Below, in pieces: positions 53,395 to 64,000 of a DNA stretch of 64,000 nt. The DNA is taken from positions 11,267 through 75,266 of the forward strand of contig NW_019091631.1 in the NCBI RefSeq assembly GCF_001949145.1. Reading direction: 5' to 3'. Numbering within the stretch: position 1 is the stretch's first letter; each line of letters begins with the position of its first letter. The DNA is from Acanthaster planci. Taxonomy: Eukaryota; Echinodermata; Asteroidea; Valvatida; Acanthasteridae. The position numbers and the translations under genes are program-made. The notes under the pieces are model-generated. The model was not told where the DNA came from. It ran no database searches and was given only the letters and a program-made list of their open reading frames with translations.

Positions 53395-55480
53395 ATCGGC
53401 TTCAAGGCTAGACAAGGTCACGCAATTCCCGGCAAATCACCTTCCCACAGTAAATCGAGAAATGTAATCAAATCCAGTCACAGCTGCTAAGAACTTTCTT
53501 GACGGGCCTTTTGGCTCAGTGCAGTGATCTTGTCAGCAAGAAATTGTATTCTTTAGTCATTTTCCTGGTGTGGTTTATACAAAAATCATTATGAGAAAAA
53601 AAGTGAAATTTTTATATCAAAATTTGGTGAAGGAAGGCCCTGAGTGTGGCATGTGTTAATTTGTGTTGGTTCCTTTTGTAAAAACACTTTGTTGTAAAAT
53701 ATGTTCATATGCAAACTTTAAAATGACTTGGGCAAGGACCTTCAGAAAGTCAAAATACTGTGAATCGTCGGACTGATCCATTTTGGAAACTTAATCACAA
53801 AACATCTAATCAACGGAAACTGTATCAGACGTTAAAGCCATCAGCTCAGCGTGTTTGTATTTCATTATTCAAAACACATGCCAACAGCTTTGTGCTGATA
53901 TATAGTCAAGTCCTGTGTGTCTCGCATTTATGCGGTGTTGTTCAATCATTGTATCGCTGTGTTCGTATTCTCAAATTTACAATTAGTACTTAGGTGTGAA
54001 GACTGCATAGATGCAAACCTAATCAGAGTGACATTTACTCCGTGCGTATACTCTTCGTTTTTTGAAATACTCATATATTGTCAACAGCTTTGTACTCTCT
54101 CTGCATTTGAACCCTGAGCCTTTGTAGGTATTGTCCCAGCGCCCTGCTGAATTCTGCAGAGAGATTAAAAAAAAGTTGCCAGAAAGATTCTCAACTCAAG
54201 TCGAAGCTGAGCACTCTCTGTGGGGTTGGGTTTCTTTTAATTCACGAGAGAAGGATTACAATGGGGGGGTACTGATTCATTCCCCTTGTGATATTTGCCT
54301 CTCGAAGCTGATTCATAGGTTACGTGAATTTGGTCACAAGTCTCTTATGAGGGAAACGGCAGATGTTGACTGGAGCTACAACTGCCGACATCATGGCATC
54401 GGCTCCAACTTTGCTTTCTCTTCAAGTATGAGCCAATCTTTAAGAATGTGACTCTACTGTACATATATAACGAGCAAATGTTTAAGCGCTATGGCAATCC
54501 TTCCCGTACATGTCGTAGGCCGTAAACCAAGTTTTATATCGTGTGCAATATTATAGGCGTGCACATCACCGTCGCTTTTCACTTTTCGAATTCAGGAATT
54601 TCGCAAACAGTACTTGTGCCATTGTAGAGTTAGTTGTGTAGCTTGAGTGCTAGATTACCACTAGAATTTCTATATACATATTTATTTCCTGCCCATTAAT
54701 CATCTCTAATCTTTTTTGATGTATTCATGAATTGAAATTGAAATATATCTGTATCTTGTATTCATCTCGGATAAGCAAAAAACCAAAAAAGTGCAAGATT
54801 AACTTTTAAAAATATCTTTAAATCATATTCTGGGTAATCAAAATTGTTTCCTCTGAAACGTTTACCAAGGTTCTTTCTGTGCAAGTGCAAGTGTTTAAAC
54901 AAGTCGTCGTTTCGTTCCGTTTTAATCAAGTGTCTGTGTTTTTCTAATTGGTGTTTGGCGCAGCTGGCACGTTTATTTGTTGAAGACATCTTGAAGCATG
55001 GTCTTTCAGTGGTTTAGAGTATGACATACTTTGAGTAAATCGGTCTAAACGCACCACATCGGCCTTTTGCAATAGTTATTTCGCCTGAATTATGATTTGT
55101 AAAGGTCGTGAAAATCATGCTTGCGCGAGTGACAGAACGCTTACAGTTTTGTTATTTAATGGGAGTTTTGTGGATTAAGTTTCAAACAGTTTTGAAATAT
55201 ACTGGTTGCCTTGGCTGTATATAATATTTGTTAAAGAATTTTATTTATTATTTAATATACGGTGGTTTTTTTTTCGTTGCTTTTCAGATAGTTACAGCTT
55301 CGTCGAAATATTGATATTGTTTGGTAATGGTACAGTAGGGATGTACGGATACACTGAGGATTTCCGTTGGTCTCTTATGTCTTGGTTTTTATAGAGTTGT
55401 GCATAAAATCTGATTTTTTAATGTACTCAGAAACTGTAAAGACTTTGATTTTAGCTCAATAAATGATGTGTACCTTCGTA
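53395..55480 (+). other. cacna2d: Probable 3' UTR of cacna2d
   Basis: The sequence after the stop has no coding potential on either strand that I trust. The first well-placed AATAAA hexamers are at 55458-55463, about 55554 and about 55732. Which one is used, and whether the whole stretch is transcribed, cannot be read from DNA alone. Confidence 0.4.
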
Positions 55481-58400
55481 ACCCCCAGGCGAAAATACTG
55501 TATTTCGCCATCGTGGCATGAACTGCGTGTATATTTTTTTTGTTTGCCCGTGTAATAAATAGGATAATGCTAGATTTTATTATCCATAGCATATACTTCC
55601 CCAGGAAGTATCCATCTGCTCCGCTGCTTTTACTGAGAAAATATTTTCTTCGCTCGGTAAACTCACCCACTTTTGAACAGTACTTGGGGTTTAATGCTTG
55701 CCCAGGTGGAATCGCTGACCGTACTAACTTAATAAAGACTGGCATTGCAACCTGGGCTGTAGGTTGAATGCCAATTTGTATGGTAACGAAATCATGTTGG
55801 TTAGCCGGCGTTTTGCTGTGCCAGAGGGTTTATTCAGCATTTTGCTCACTTTCAGAGAAGTTCTTCGTTTCTACAGATAAAATAGCCAGAGAACCCGAAA
55901 TCCATGCGAGACATTTTTTTTTACTTTTTGGTGTGTCTGTATTTGTAAAATGAAAGTAACTCCGTCACCGAGTAAATGTCGAAGCCTCTCTTCAGCTCAT
56001 TTTTTCATTAATTGAGGAATGTTGCCCGTATCGATAATTGGCAAGTGAAAACAAAAATCGGCTACTAATGATCAGTCCCTCCAATGCTTGATGCCGTCTT
56101 CCAATAGATGGGATTATGTTGCGCGATGCGCCGCGACGGGACGAGATGTGTCGGGCAGAGTTCATGCACTCGTTTTCCTCAATCCCTGTATAGTGGGCGT
56201 TTCTTTTCTCAGATCTTCTACTGTGAACAGTACTTATCGTTTGAACAGTATGTGTAGTCATAGGCGTCAAAAGGGGAGGGGGCGCTGCCACCCTTGAAAA
56301 AAGGGGGAAACGAAGAAAAGAAATGAATGGGATAAAAATTAAATGTTGCTTGAAAATACTTCAGAATTTATCTCTTCTGCCCTTGTTTTTTAGCTTATTT
56401 TTTAACTACTCTGTCCCCCCCCCGATAAAATACCCTGGTGACGCCCTTGCATATAATCACGTGTGTTTCACTTTCATTTGACGTGCAGTAATATGATTTC
56501 AAACAGGTGCGGTGGTTACCCTCGTAAATCACACGGAAAAGGTCTTTGCAACTTGCCAATCCTCTGCATGCTGAAACTTTTACGTGCAAAATTTACAAAA
56601 AAAATTTAATCAACAGGCAGGTGTCTGTGCTTGGGAAGGTATAAGCTGAGAAAAACAAATGTGCAAAGTAAAAACTATGCGTGCATAACAACTTTGGGCA
56701 TAGAGTGGTTGCTAGTAATGATTTTTGGCCGATCCCTAAACCCTTTGTCCCGTTGTTAGTTTCAATTTCTCAGTGCAGAAGCTTTGCAGATTATCCAGAT
56801 ATTGAATATGAAAACAACAATTGAAAACAATTGAATTTAATAACACCGTCGATTTCGCTCGGCTAGAATTTGTTCTCCGTTGGTTTGTTTTACAGCACCA
56901 TTGCAGCACCATCTACGTGTTTTACACTGTAAGCTGATCCAGCTCTGCCGTGGACACAGATCACAGAAACATTTCCGTCTGCATATAACAAAGTAATGGA
57001 TGTTTCACAATCATGCAATGGAAAGAGTAATTTCATTCAGTGAAACTGAGTGTTCTATACCGATCGGCTTCGCCAGGCAGAGAAAACATGCGATCTGTCA
57101 CCTGGTGAAACCATCACGCTCAGCAAAGTCGCATAATACGCAATGTTGTACATGTCACACACTCGTCAAAGTCGCATAATACGCTCTTAATATTTGTGCA
57201 TTTTACCCATCTTTTAAAATAACACCAGATTGTCCAACTGAAAGGTTAGATAACTGACATGCATTGCTTTGGTTGCAATCACTGAGAGAGAATTCTATAC
57301 ATATGTCATGCAAGGCCAGGGCTGATCTAGCTGGGGCCATCCCCACCCCCCAAAAAACAGGCCCTCTTATTTCATTTCTGTTCCTGAAAGTTTCACACAA
57401 AGCCCCCAAAGGCACCCTTACCCTTCTTAAAGATTAAAGATAACATGAAAGAAATTTCCAAATCCCCAAATCCCCGAGAATTTGGTTCTGGGTCCCACCC
57501 TTGATCGCACGTTTGAGAAAGAGAATTATGTGGGGGGGGCAAGGAGACCGTCTAAGGGATCGTGATAACTTCGAATGGAAAGCAATTACGTGAGAATGAT
57601 TTTGATTTTCAGACGACCTCGCCAACAATTCATCTGTTCAAGTACACGTAGTTGTATTGGAATTTCTTGTGATATCGTGCTTGACTCTATGGATTTGAGG
57701 GAAAAAAATGGACCGACTTGTAGCAAGCCAACATCCGACGAAATAAAGCGATGCTCGAGGTCGTCTCGAAGACACGGATGTGGAGTCTGTCTATAGGGAG
57801 TACGCTCAAAAGATTATAGTTCCGTTCTGTTTTTATGTGTATATAAAAAAGCGCGACTTACTGGTTCTGTAATGCATGGGCCTCTTTGATTGTCGGAGTT
57901 CCAGTTCGTGATCTCCGCAGATTCTTCATTTTTTTCCCGTTTTATGTTTGGCTTCATGTAACTGTCTGGGAGAAATCGGTTTTTAATCCATTCAATGCCA
58001 TCCTAATGAAATCGTTTTCCTTGTAAAGCTTGTGCAGGGCAGCTTATGCTAGTTGTCAAGGCCATGCAGGTCCCCCCCCGTCCTATTCCTTGTCACCAAC
58101 GGACGTGTATTTATCATGGTTAGCCTAAGCGTCTGGATTTGCAATCCATCCAGTACTATTACCACGACAACCGTCTACGCATTTCTTTTTTTTTTTAATT
58201 AAGACGAAGAGAACCGGTCATCCAATGTGTCTGCAAAAGGTGTATATAACTAGACGAGACGTGTTTGCTTTACATGTAATAAAAATAAGTGATTTATGGG
58301 GGGTTTGCATCATCGAATTTTGATGTGTGTTGTCGGAAAATAATCGATCTAGTTTTGTGCCAGGAGCAAACGTTTTAGATGACGAAGTCAATTTCGCAAA

Positions 58401-59640
58401 TTTCCTTAAATAACATCAGTCAGGATGATGACGTCGTTTTTTACATTTTACAAAATAATTTTTTTGTCTCACAAGTAAGTTTTCATCCATAAAAGTTGGG
58501 CAAGCAAATCTGAAATGGATACAATTAATTGTCTTTGATGTGCCATAAGAAGGCGCCCTGTTATGTAACCCTGTCAGCAAGTATAATGCTCAGAACTCTT
58601 AACATTTTAGTAAATTGGTTGGATGTAGAAAAATCCTTCTATTTTGAGTTGCGAGTCCATATCATTATACTTCCGGTTACTCAGAAGTCGAGGTCATGTG
58701 ACTTTCCATTGAAATCGATAATTTTATCCAAGATCTGGTCTATCTGGTCCAAAGATCCTATCGTACTACCTCACTCAATTTCAGAGTGAAAATCTGAACC
58801 ATTTCTTTAGCTTTGGACGTAAATTATTAAAAGTAATGTGATACCTTTAAGACGTCATAGTGACTTCACAAATGTTTCGTGTTAATATCCTGGACTGTTT
58901 GGCAGGTATTGATCGATATCTTAATTTTAGGGGTTGGTTTTACAAATGTACCTGAGGTCTGACCCTTCATTAACTCCGCAAGCAAGGGTCATGCAACTTT
59001 GACATCCAATAAAATTGTTCCCCAAGCTCAAGATTTGTCAGATCACAAACTATGATATTCATACATTTATGAATTATGAGATGCAAATGATAAAAGGAGT
59101 TTTTTCTGACCGAAATCGGTTGTAATATGATACATGATGACATCATCGTGAAGTCACACTTGGGCGTACATCCAATACTTGATGCTCTTGTCAAGTTTAA
59201 AATTGTTACCGTAGGCCTATATAAATGTATACGCGAGCAATTATCGTCGGGGGAAGAAAGATTGGTCACTGCAAACCCGATGGGTGACAGTCTAATCACC
59301 AAATTATTGTCAGGTGCGTTGTTTCAATGATTTCGTAACACCACGCCTGCGCAGTTCCAGAATAACGCAAATGTATCACAACAGCAACTAACTCGACACC
59401 TGATATCGACCGAGCAAACTGATTGGTTCTGGCTAGGTATGATTCAAAGAAGAAAAAAAATCCACGGCCACAAACTGTCATTTACTAAATGCACTGCTGT
59501 TGTGTTGGCTGCGAGGAAAAGTTGGGCCAAACAGTTCCGGATACAGTCTTCGTTACAAGGCGTTCGTACCGTTGAAGACAGAGATTTCAGCTACACTATC
59601 TCATACTACCAACTGTAAATTTTGTTTCTTGGCAATTATC
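55481..59640. other. Intergenic region, no gene recognised
   Basis: AT-rich sequence with short frames only. It contains a GC-rich repeat-like block at about 56,260-56,450 bounded by GGCGTCA and TGACGCC, and homopolymer C runs near 56,415 and 58,075. No conserved protein segment or RNA gene was recognised. Confidence 0.6.
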
Positions 59641-59641
59641 A

Positions 59642-59649
59642 TATAAAAA
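59642..59649 (+). promoter_or_regulatory. Possible TATA box for the GPCR gene
   Basis: TATAAAAA lies about 100 bp upstream of the GPCR start codon in otherwise mixed sequence. It is the only TATA-like word close to the gene. Transcription start is unknown. Confidence 0.25.
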
Positions 59650-59744
59650 ACGTGTCTGAAATTTATTTCAAAGCGTGAACAGCTTCACATTAGACACTGA
59701 TTAGTTTTATATTCTACTGAATCGTTCATCAGTTTAGTTTTTAA

Positions 59745-60758
59745 ATGGCTTTGGAAGCTTTTCTGCGTGTGGTGCAAACAGTGGTGGGAGTGCTGGGCAT
59801 TGTTGGTAACACTACCGTCTGTGTTGTTATCTACAAGGTGCAATCCATGCACACCATGACCAACGCTTTCATCTTCAACCAAGCCGTGGTTGATTTCCTA
59901 GCCTCTGTGGTGTTCCTGCTGAGCGCGAACATCCCCCTGCCAGTCTCCTACCCGACGGGCCCGGCTGGGGTGCTCATCTGCCGGCTCTGGACCTCGACTT
60001 TCGCGCTGTGGTTCTTCTTGAGCACGTCTACCTTCAACCTGATGATGTTGACCCTGGAGCGCTACCTTGCCATTGTGTTCCCGTTCCGGTACCAGGCTCT
60101 GTTTGGGCGTGTCCAAGCCACCCTTGCCATCGTGTTCGTTTGGCTGTTTGGCAGCATCGTTGGAACCTATGCCGCATTCACAGTCATCAACCAGGGAGAC
60201 AAATGCGTGGATAATGTCGTTACCGGTTCGCAGATTTTCGGGGTGCTTGTCTTTACGATCCAATTTTTCCTCCCACTCGTTATCATGCTGGTGGCTTACA
60301 CCCACATCGCTGTAACGCTGAAGAGGAGTGCCGCCAAAGTCGCTCCGCTGCCCCGGCCCCGTCCGGCCGGCGAATCCGCCCAGACTCGGACGGGACCGTC
60401 GCAGGGGGAGACTCAAGACGGGTCCCTCATGAAGGCAAGGCGCAACACCTTCAAGGCGCTGCTCTTGGTCTTCGTGGCCTACGTCATCTGCTGGTCTCCC
60501 AACGAGATCATCTTCTTCCTCTTCAACTTCGGCTGGTTCACAGCCATGGGGGGACCACTCCATGTCGTGTCTCTGGCCTTCGTGACGGCTAATTCGTGTG
60601 TCAACCCCGTGATCTACGCTCTCAAGTACCGCTCCTTTCAGGCCGGGCTACGCCAGATTTTAGGCCGCGGCAGGCGGTTGGGTGAGTCCGCAAGTCTGGG
60701 TGGTTCCTCCGCCCAACCTCGTATTACCCTTCAGACGGTAAACACTACTGTCAACTGA
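59745..60758 (+). CDS. Class A (rhodopsin-like) GPCR, single exon
   Basis: A seven-transmembrane receptor of 337 residues without introns. Hallmarks are in place: GN in TM1 (N22, 1.50), NQAVVDFLA in TM2 (D50, 2.50), C79 and C154 for the TM3-ECL2 disulfide, ERY at the end of TM3 (105-107), W133 in TM4, P177 and Y185 in TM5, CWSP in TM6 (249-252) and NPVIY in TM7 (287-291). The intracellular loop 3 is proline- and arginine-rich. The N terminus before TM1 is only about 8 residues with no glycosylation site. An in-frame TAA directly precedes the ATG, supporting this start. The stop is TGA at 60756-60758. The overall pattern is that of peptide-receptor-like orphan families expanded in invertebrate deuterostomes. 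I cannot name the ligand. It is GC-richer than its surroundings. Confidence 0.93.
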   Translation: MALEAFLRVVQTVVGVLGIVGNTTVCVVIYKVQSMHTMTNAFIFNQAVVDFLASVVFLLSANIPLPVSYPTGPAGVLICRLWTSTFALWFFLSTSTFNLMMLTLERYLAIVFPFRYQALFGRVQATLAIVFVWLFGSIVGTYAAFTVINQGDKCVDNVVTGSQIFGVLVFTIQFFLPLVIMLVAYTHIAVTLKRSAAKVAPLPRPRPAGESAQTRTGPSQGETQDGSLMKARRNTFKALLLVFVAYVICWSPNEIIFFLFNFGWFTAMGGPLHVVSLAFVTANSCVNPVIYALKYRSFQAGLRQILGRGRRLGESASLGGSSAQPRITLQTVNTTVN

Positions 60759-61208
60759 GTCACGTCGTACACATTACAAACAAAAAGACCTTATAAAAAA
60801 CAGAGAGCTTGACAATATAATAGGTTAATTGAGCAATCAGCGAAGGGACCACTGATCAGCATCCAGATCCTTGTGAAACAAATAGACCCTAAGAGTTACA
60901 GCATTAATATGACTGTATATTGAAAGAAGCTTCATGGTTTAGCTCAAGCACACAATTTGAGTGTTTCTGCGTGTTAGGGTCCTGGAAACATGATTTTCTC
61001 TATGGGTCCTTGCATTTGTCGTTGTATTTCCTAGACGTCAATCATCGTCATACTCTTACGGTCTATAAAATCTATAAAATGACTCTTTGCAAGACCAAAT
61101 GTAACTGATGTCATCAAGCTATTGCCACTGTAGTTTTGTAAAATATGAGTGACAGTTATATGTATTTGGACAATGATCACCGTCTTGTAAAGCACAGTAG
61201 AGTTATAT

Positions 61209-61329
61209 GCAATATAGGCTTTGCGTGGTAGCCATCTTGCAGGGCAGTACATTTGTTCCATAAGGAGGCCTCCTTTGTGCACGTGCACTGGCCTGCAAGA
61301 TGGCAGCCATGCAAACCCTCTATATTGCC
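61209..61329. mobile_element. Short foldback element (121 bp)
   Basis: The arms gcaatatagg...gtagccatcttgcagg and cctgcaagatggcagccat...ctatattgc are inverse copies with small gaps. The loop is about 30 bp. Confidence 0.7.
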
Positions 61330-62270
61330 AAACATCTTCGTAATCTAACATAGGTCTATGTGCGTGTGTTAAGGCCGGATCATAGTTCAGGAGAACGCGA
61401 AAGCGAAATAATTTTGACGTCACGAACATTGGTAGCAGAATTCGCTTCAATGGAATAGTGTTTAAGGCCCGCTTCAAACGACGAACTTCTACCGTGTCTT
61501 GTTCAATTTTAACTGCAATCAACATAAAAGGGACGAAGGTTCGGAAGTTGCTTCAAACGTAGATTTTTCTGTTGAACGTAATGCAGTCTTTCAAAGTGAC
61601 ACAACAGGAAAGGAGACATGCTGGATCTTTATTCTGAGATCAAATTAAAAGGTGAGGTTTGATTCTCTGCTGGATACTCCTTCTGCTTCTCCTTTCCAGA
61701 GGAAATCTCCCAACCCTCGGCACTGATTTTGTCCAAATTCGGTCCAAAAATGCAGATTGGTTATAAATATGATGCTGAAAACGAATTCAGAGAAATGATT
61801 CAAATACAACCTTGGAAATGTCCCATTCTCAAATTAGACACGATTTAGAGTGAAACACATAAATACCCATAATCAGAAAACTGACCAGTATTGTTGATGA
61901 AGTTTGAAAAGTTTGTCATTCCATCATCAGAAACACGTGGGGTATATCAGTCACCAGGTTTCCAAACCCGAAGAAGAAAATGTAACATTTTCTTATACTT
62001 TATAACAGTTCTTATACCTTTAAAAAAAAAATTAGAAAGTGGATAGATTTAGAGTGACTGTGAGACTTTGTAATTTTAGGGAGCACCTTAAGGGCAAAAA
62101 AATATTATTTTGTGCTCGTCTCGTATTGTCAGAAAGATTTGATAAATAACATTCATTAATACCTTGCTCGGACAGTTTACCCACCCCTATTGTCGAGAGC
62201 CTATCACTGGTCTTGAATGGTTTATAATAACCCATATTATCTAAGAAAGTCTTTTTTAATATTCACAATA

Positions 62271-62438
62271 CGGGTGATTCACAATAGTACGCCTCCAATA
62301 GTTTCCAACGCGTTGGCCAATCACAATGCGCGAAATCTGTCGACCCTATCCAAACACGCATTGGGTTGACAGATTTCGCTCATTATGATTGGCTAGTGCG
62401 TTGCAAACTCTTGGAGGCGCAGTATTGTGAAACGCCCG
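62271..62438. mobile_element. Foldback MITE, copy 2 (CCAAT-containing palindrome)
   Basis: Same family as 6793-6944 and 62852-63025. Arms run from cgggtgattcacaatagt to attgtgaaacgcccg, with ttggccaatcacaa and its inverse inside. The arms have diverged slightly from each other. Confidence 0.85.
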
Positions 62439-62642
62439 CACTGCTGGGTAAGAGTCGATTGCACATCTGAATAAAAGTGTAGTATTTATGTTATTGGGGA
62501 ATACAACTTCCAGGTATTCACAAATTTGGAACTTTTTTTCTTTTTCTTGCCGAGCGGTCCTCTGGATTGTTACCGGTAATGACGGCCATTTTAACTTGTG
62601 TCATTGTGTAGAGTATTAGGGGCCCTTTATAATGTTATTATT

Positions 62643-62753
62643 AAACGAAATAGCACGAAACAAACACACATTGTATTATAAAAGACGAAACAAAATACAC
62701 AAGGAACGAAACAAAAACGAAACAAGCATCTAACAGACGAAACAAATACATGG
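62643..62753 (+). repeat. Degenerate acgaaac-rich tract
   Basis: The word acgaaac or agacgaaac recurs about seven times in 110 bp between the two foldback copies. It looks like a decayed simple repeat. Confidence 0.6.
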
Positions 62754-62851
62754 AACAAATCCATTATGTCAAGGATAAGAGCCGCTATAGTGCAGTGTAC
62801 AACGTGCCTTGGAAAAGGGTAAACCTGGATTTCGATGCGAACCGCTCAGTG

Positions 62852-63025
62852 ATACGGGCTATTCACAATAGTGCGCCTCCAAGAGTTTGCAACGTGTTGG
62901 CCAATCACAACGCGTGGAATTTGTCGAACCTTTCCAAACACGTGTTGGGTCGACAAATTCCGCTCATTGTGATTGGCCAACGCGTTGCAAACTCTTGGAG
63001 GCGCACTATTGTGAAATGCCCGTAT
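62852..63025. mobile_element. Foldback MITE, copy 3, near-perfect palindrome
   Basis: From atacgggc to gcccgtat the 174 bp reads almost the same on both strands: gtgcgcctccaagagtttgc on the left and its exact inverse on the right. It is the best-preserved of the three copies and defines the element ends. Confidence 0.9.
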
Positions 63026-64000
63026 TAATCACCATTTTCCAAACGTTTGGACTTTGTTCGAAAGGGTAACGTAAGCCAACGCAATATTACACAATATTAG
63101 GTTACTAATAGCGATTGCGAGAAAGTGCGATTGAAGTGGAAGACAAAATTCTGTCAGATTAGTCGAATAAGGGCATATTAATTAGTCAATGATAATATTC
63201 TGTACATTCATCCTTCAAATGATTCATTATTAAAAACAGAGATGTACCGATATCTACTTGCGAGTTGAGAGTCGTTACTTTTTTTCAATTCAACAGGCTG
63301 AATTCGGCTGCATGCGGTATCAGTTTATCCTGGATAAATATTTCATTGACTTTGCTTTTTCCGACTCGATACTTCTCAGAAAAAAGACTCTCAATACTAT
63401 TGAGTGATAGGTTTCAGTCAAGGAGAGGGATATGGATTCGTTTAAATGGCCGTCTGTCTTTTTTTAACCCGAAAAAGAATCTCTCTCCCCGAAAAATGCT
63501 TATCACGGTTTTATTAGAATTGGCGCTTTCGATCTCAGTTGACAAAATCGGCAACATGTCCGGGTTGGGCAAGTAGCCCTCTCCTCATGGATACGCCACG
63601 GGCCTCCTACTTGCACTTTCACGGACAACAAATCGACTCCGTTAACATAACATACATGTGCGTTACCTTCGGCCGTCAAACTCACTCCGAGAACACTGCG
63701 GTTTTGACGGATATGCAACCTCTGGCGCAAGTGTTGACGCACATATGGAAGGGCGCCTTTACTTGACGCGAAAACGTTTTCCTGGATAGACGGTGCTTGT
63801 AGTGTGTATGTCAAGTTTCCACAAGCTACAACGGGGAGCCTCTTTGATGATAGTACCGGAGCCTTCAGTTAAGGGCAAAATTCGTAAGTATCCATCTTCT
63901 GCATGCCTACTTTGAAAATGCACACTACGCGTGATCGTATACATGTATGCTCACTAAAACGCTTGTGATCTTTGTTATGACTTTGACTGGTTCCTAGAAC

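Larger units (their letters stand above)
60759..64000. other. Intergenic region downstream of the GPCR
   Basis: It contains foldback elements at 61209-61329, 62271-62438 and 62852-63025, a partial repeat at 61371-61450, and a degenerate acgaaac-rich tract at 62643-62753. The last 500 bp is somewhat GC-richer and has an open frame at 63539-63766 that I cannot identify. No gene is called. Confidence 0.6.

Noticed and set aside
59898-60563. 221-codon minus-strand frame
   Set aside because: It is the antisense shadow of the GPCR gene, arising from GC-rich codons.
61031-61525. 164-codon minus-strand frame
   Set aside because: It spans a foldback element and flanking noncoding DNA and shows no conserved segment.

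Overview
This 64-kb window is genomic DNA from an intron-rich animal, almost certainly a marine invertebrate. An invertebrate deuterostome such as amphioxus, a hemichordate or an echinoderm is my best guess. The grounds are GT-AG introns of roughly 0.2 to 9.6 kb, abundant small inverted-repeat elements, an intronless rhodopsin-type receptor gene, and many copies of the palindrome TACATGTA. Nothing bacterial is present. A 461-base run of N (43361-43821) is an assembly gap.

Positions 1 to about 55,480 are one plus-strand gene. It encodes a voltage-gated calcium channel alpha2delta subunit of the CACNA2D1/2 type. I could place 38 coding exons (373-53394). Their phases join without conflict into 1,028 codons plus a stop, which covers nearly the whole protein except the signal peptide and extreme N terminus, lying upstream of the window. 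The exons encode the VWA_N-like region (exons 1-4), an RRR motif in the position known for gabapentin binding (exon 5), the VWA domain with a complete DxSxS MIDAS (exons 6-12), Cache-like domains (about exons 13-30), the C-terminal VGCC_alpha2 region, and a GPI-signal-like C terminus (exon 38). Exon 15 is a 21-nt microexon. The intron between exons 36 and 37 has a textbook U12-type 5' splice site (ATATCCTTT) and appears to be an AT-AC intron.

The introns are a catalogue of small transposable elements. Intron 30 holds a truncated piggyBac transposase with an open frame but altered catalytic residues. The next intron holds a 588-bp TTAA-flanked non-autonomous element that shares its terminal repeats and right end with that piggyBac. 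Other introns carry a second TTAA-flanked foldback element, hAT-like elements, tRNA-derived SINEs, two inverted-repeat elements enclosing a tRNA-like sequence, a 35-bp minisatellite broken by the assembly gap, and a local 100-bp duplication.

From about 55.5 to 59.7 kb I see no convincing gene. At 59745-60761 there is a single-exon plus-strand class A GPCR of 337 residues with all hallmark motifs. The rest (60.8-64 kb) is intergenic, with three foldback elements. Two of these match a third copy at 6.8 kb inside the alpha2delta gene.
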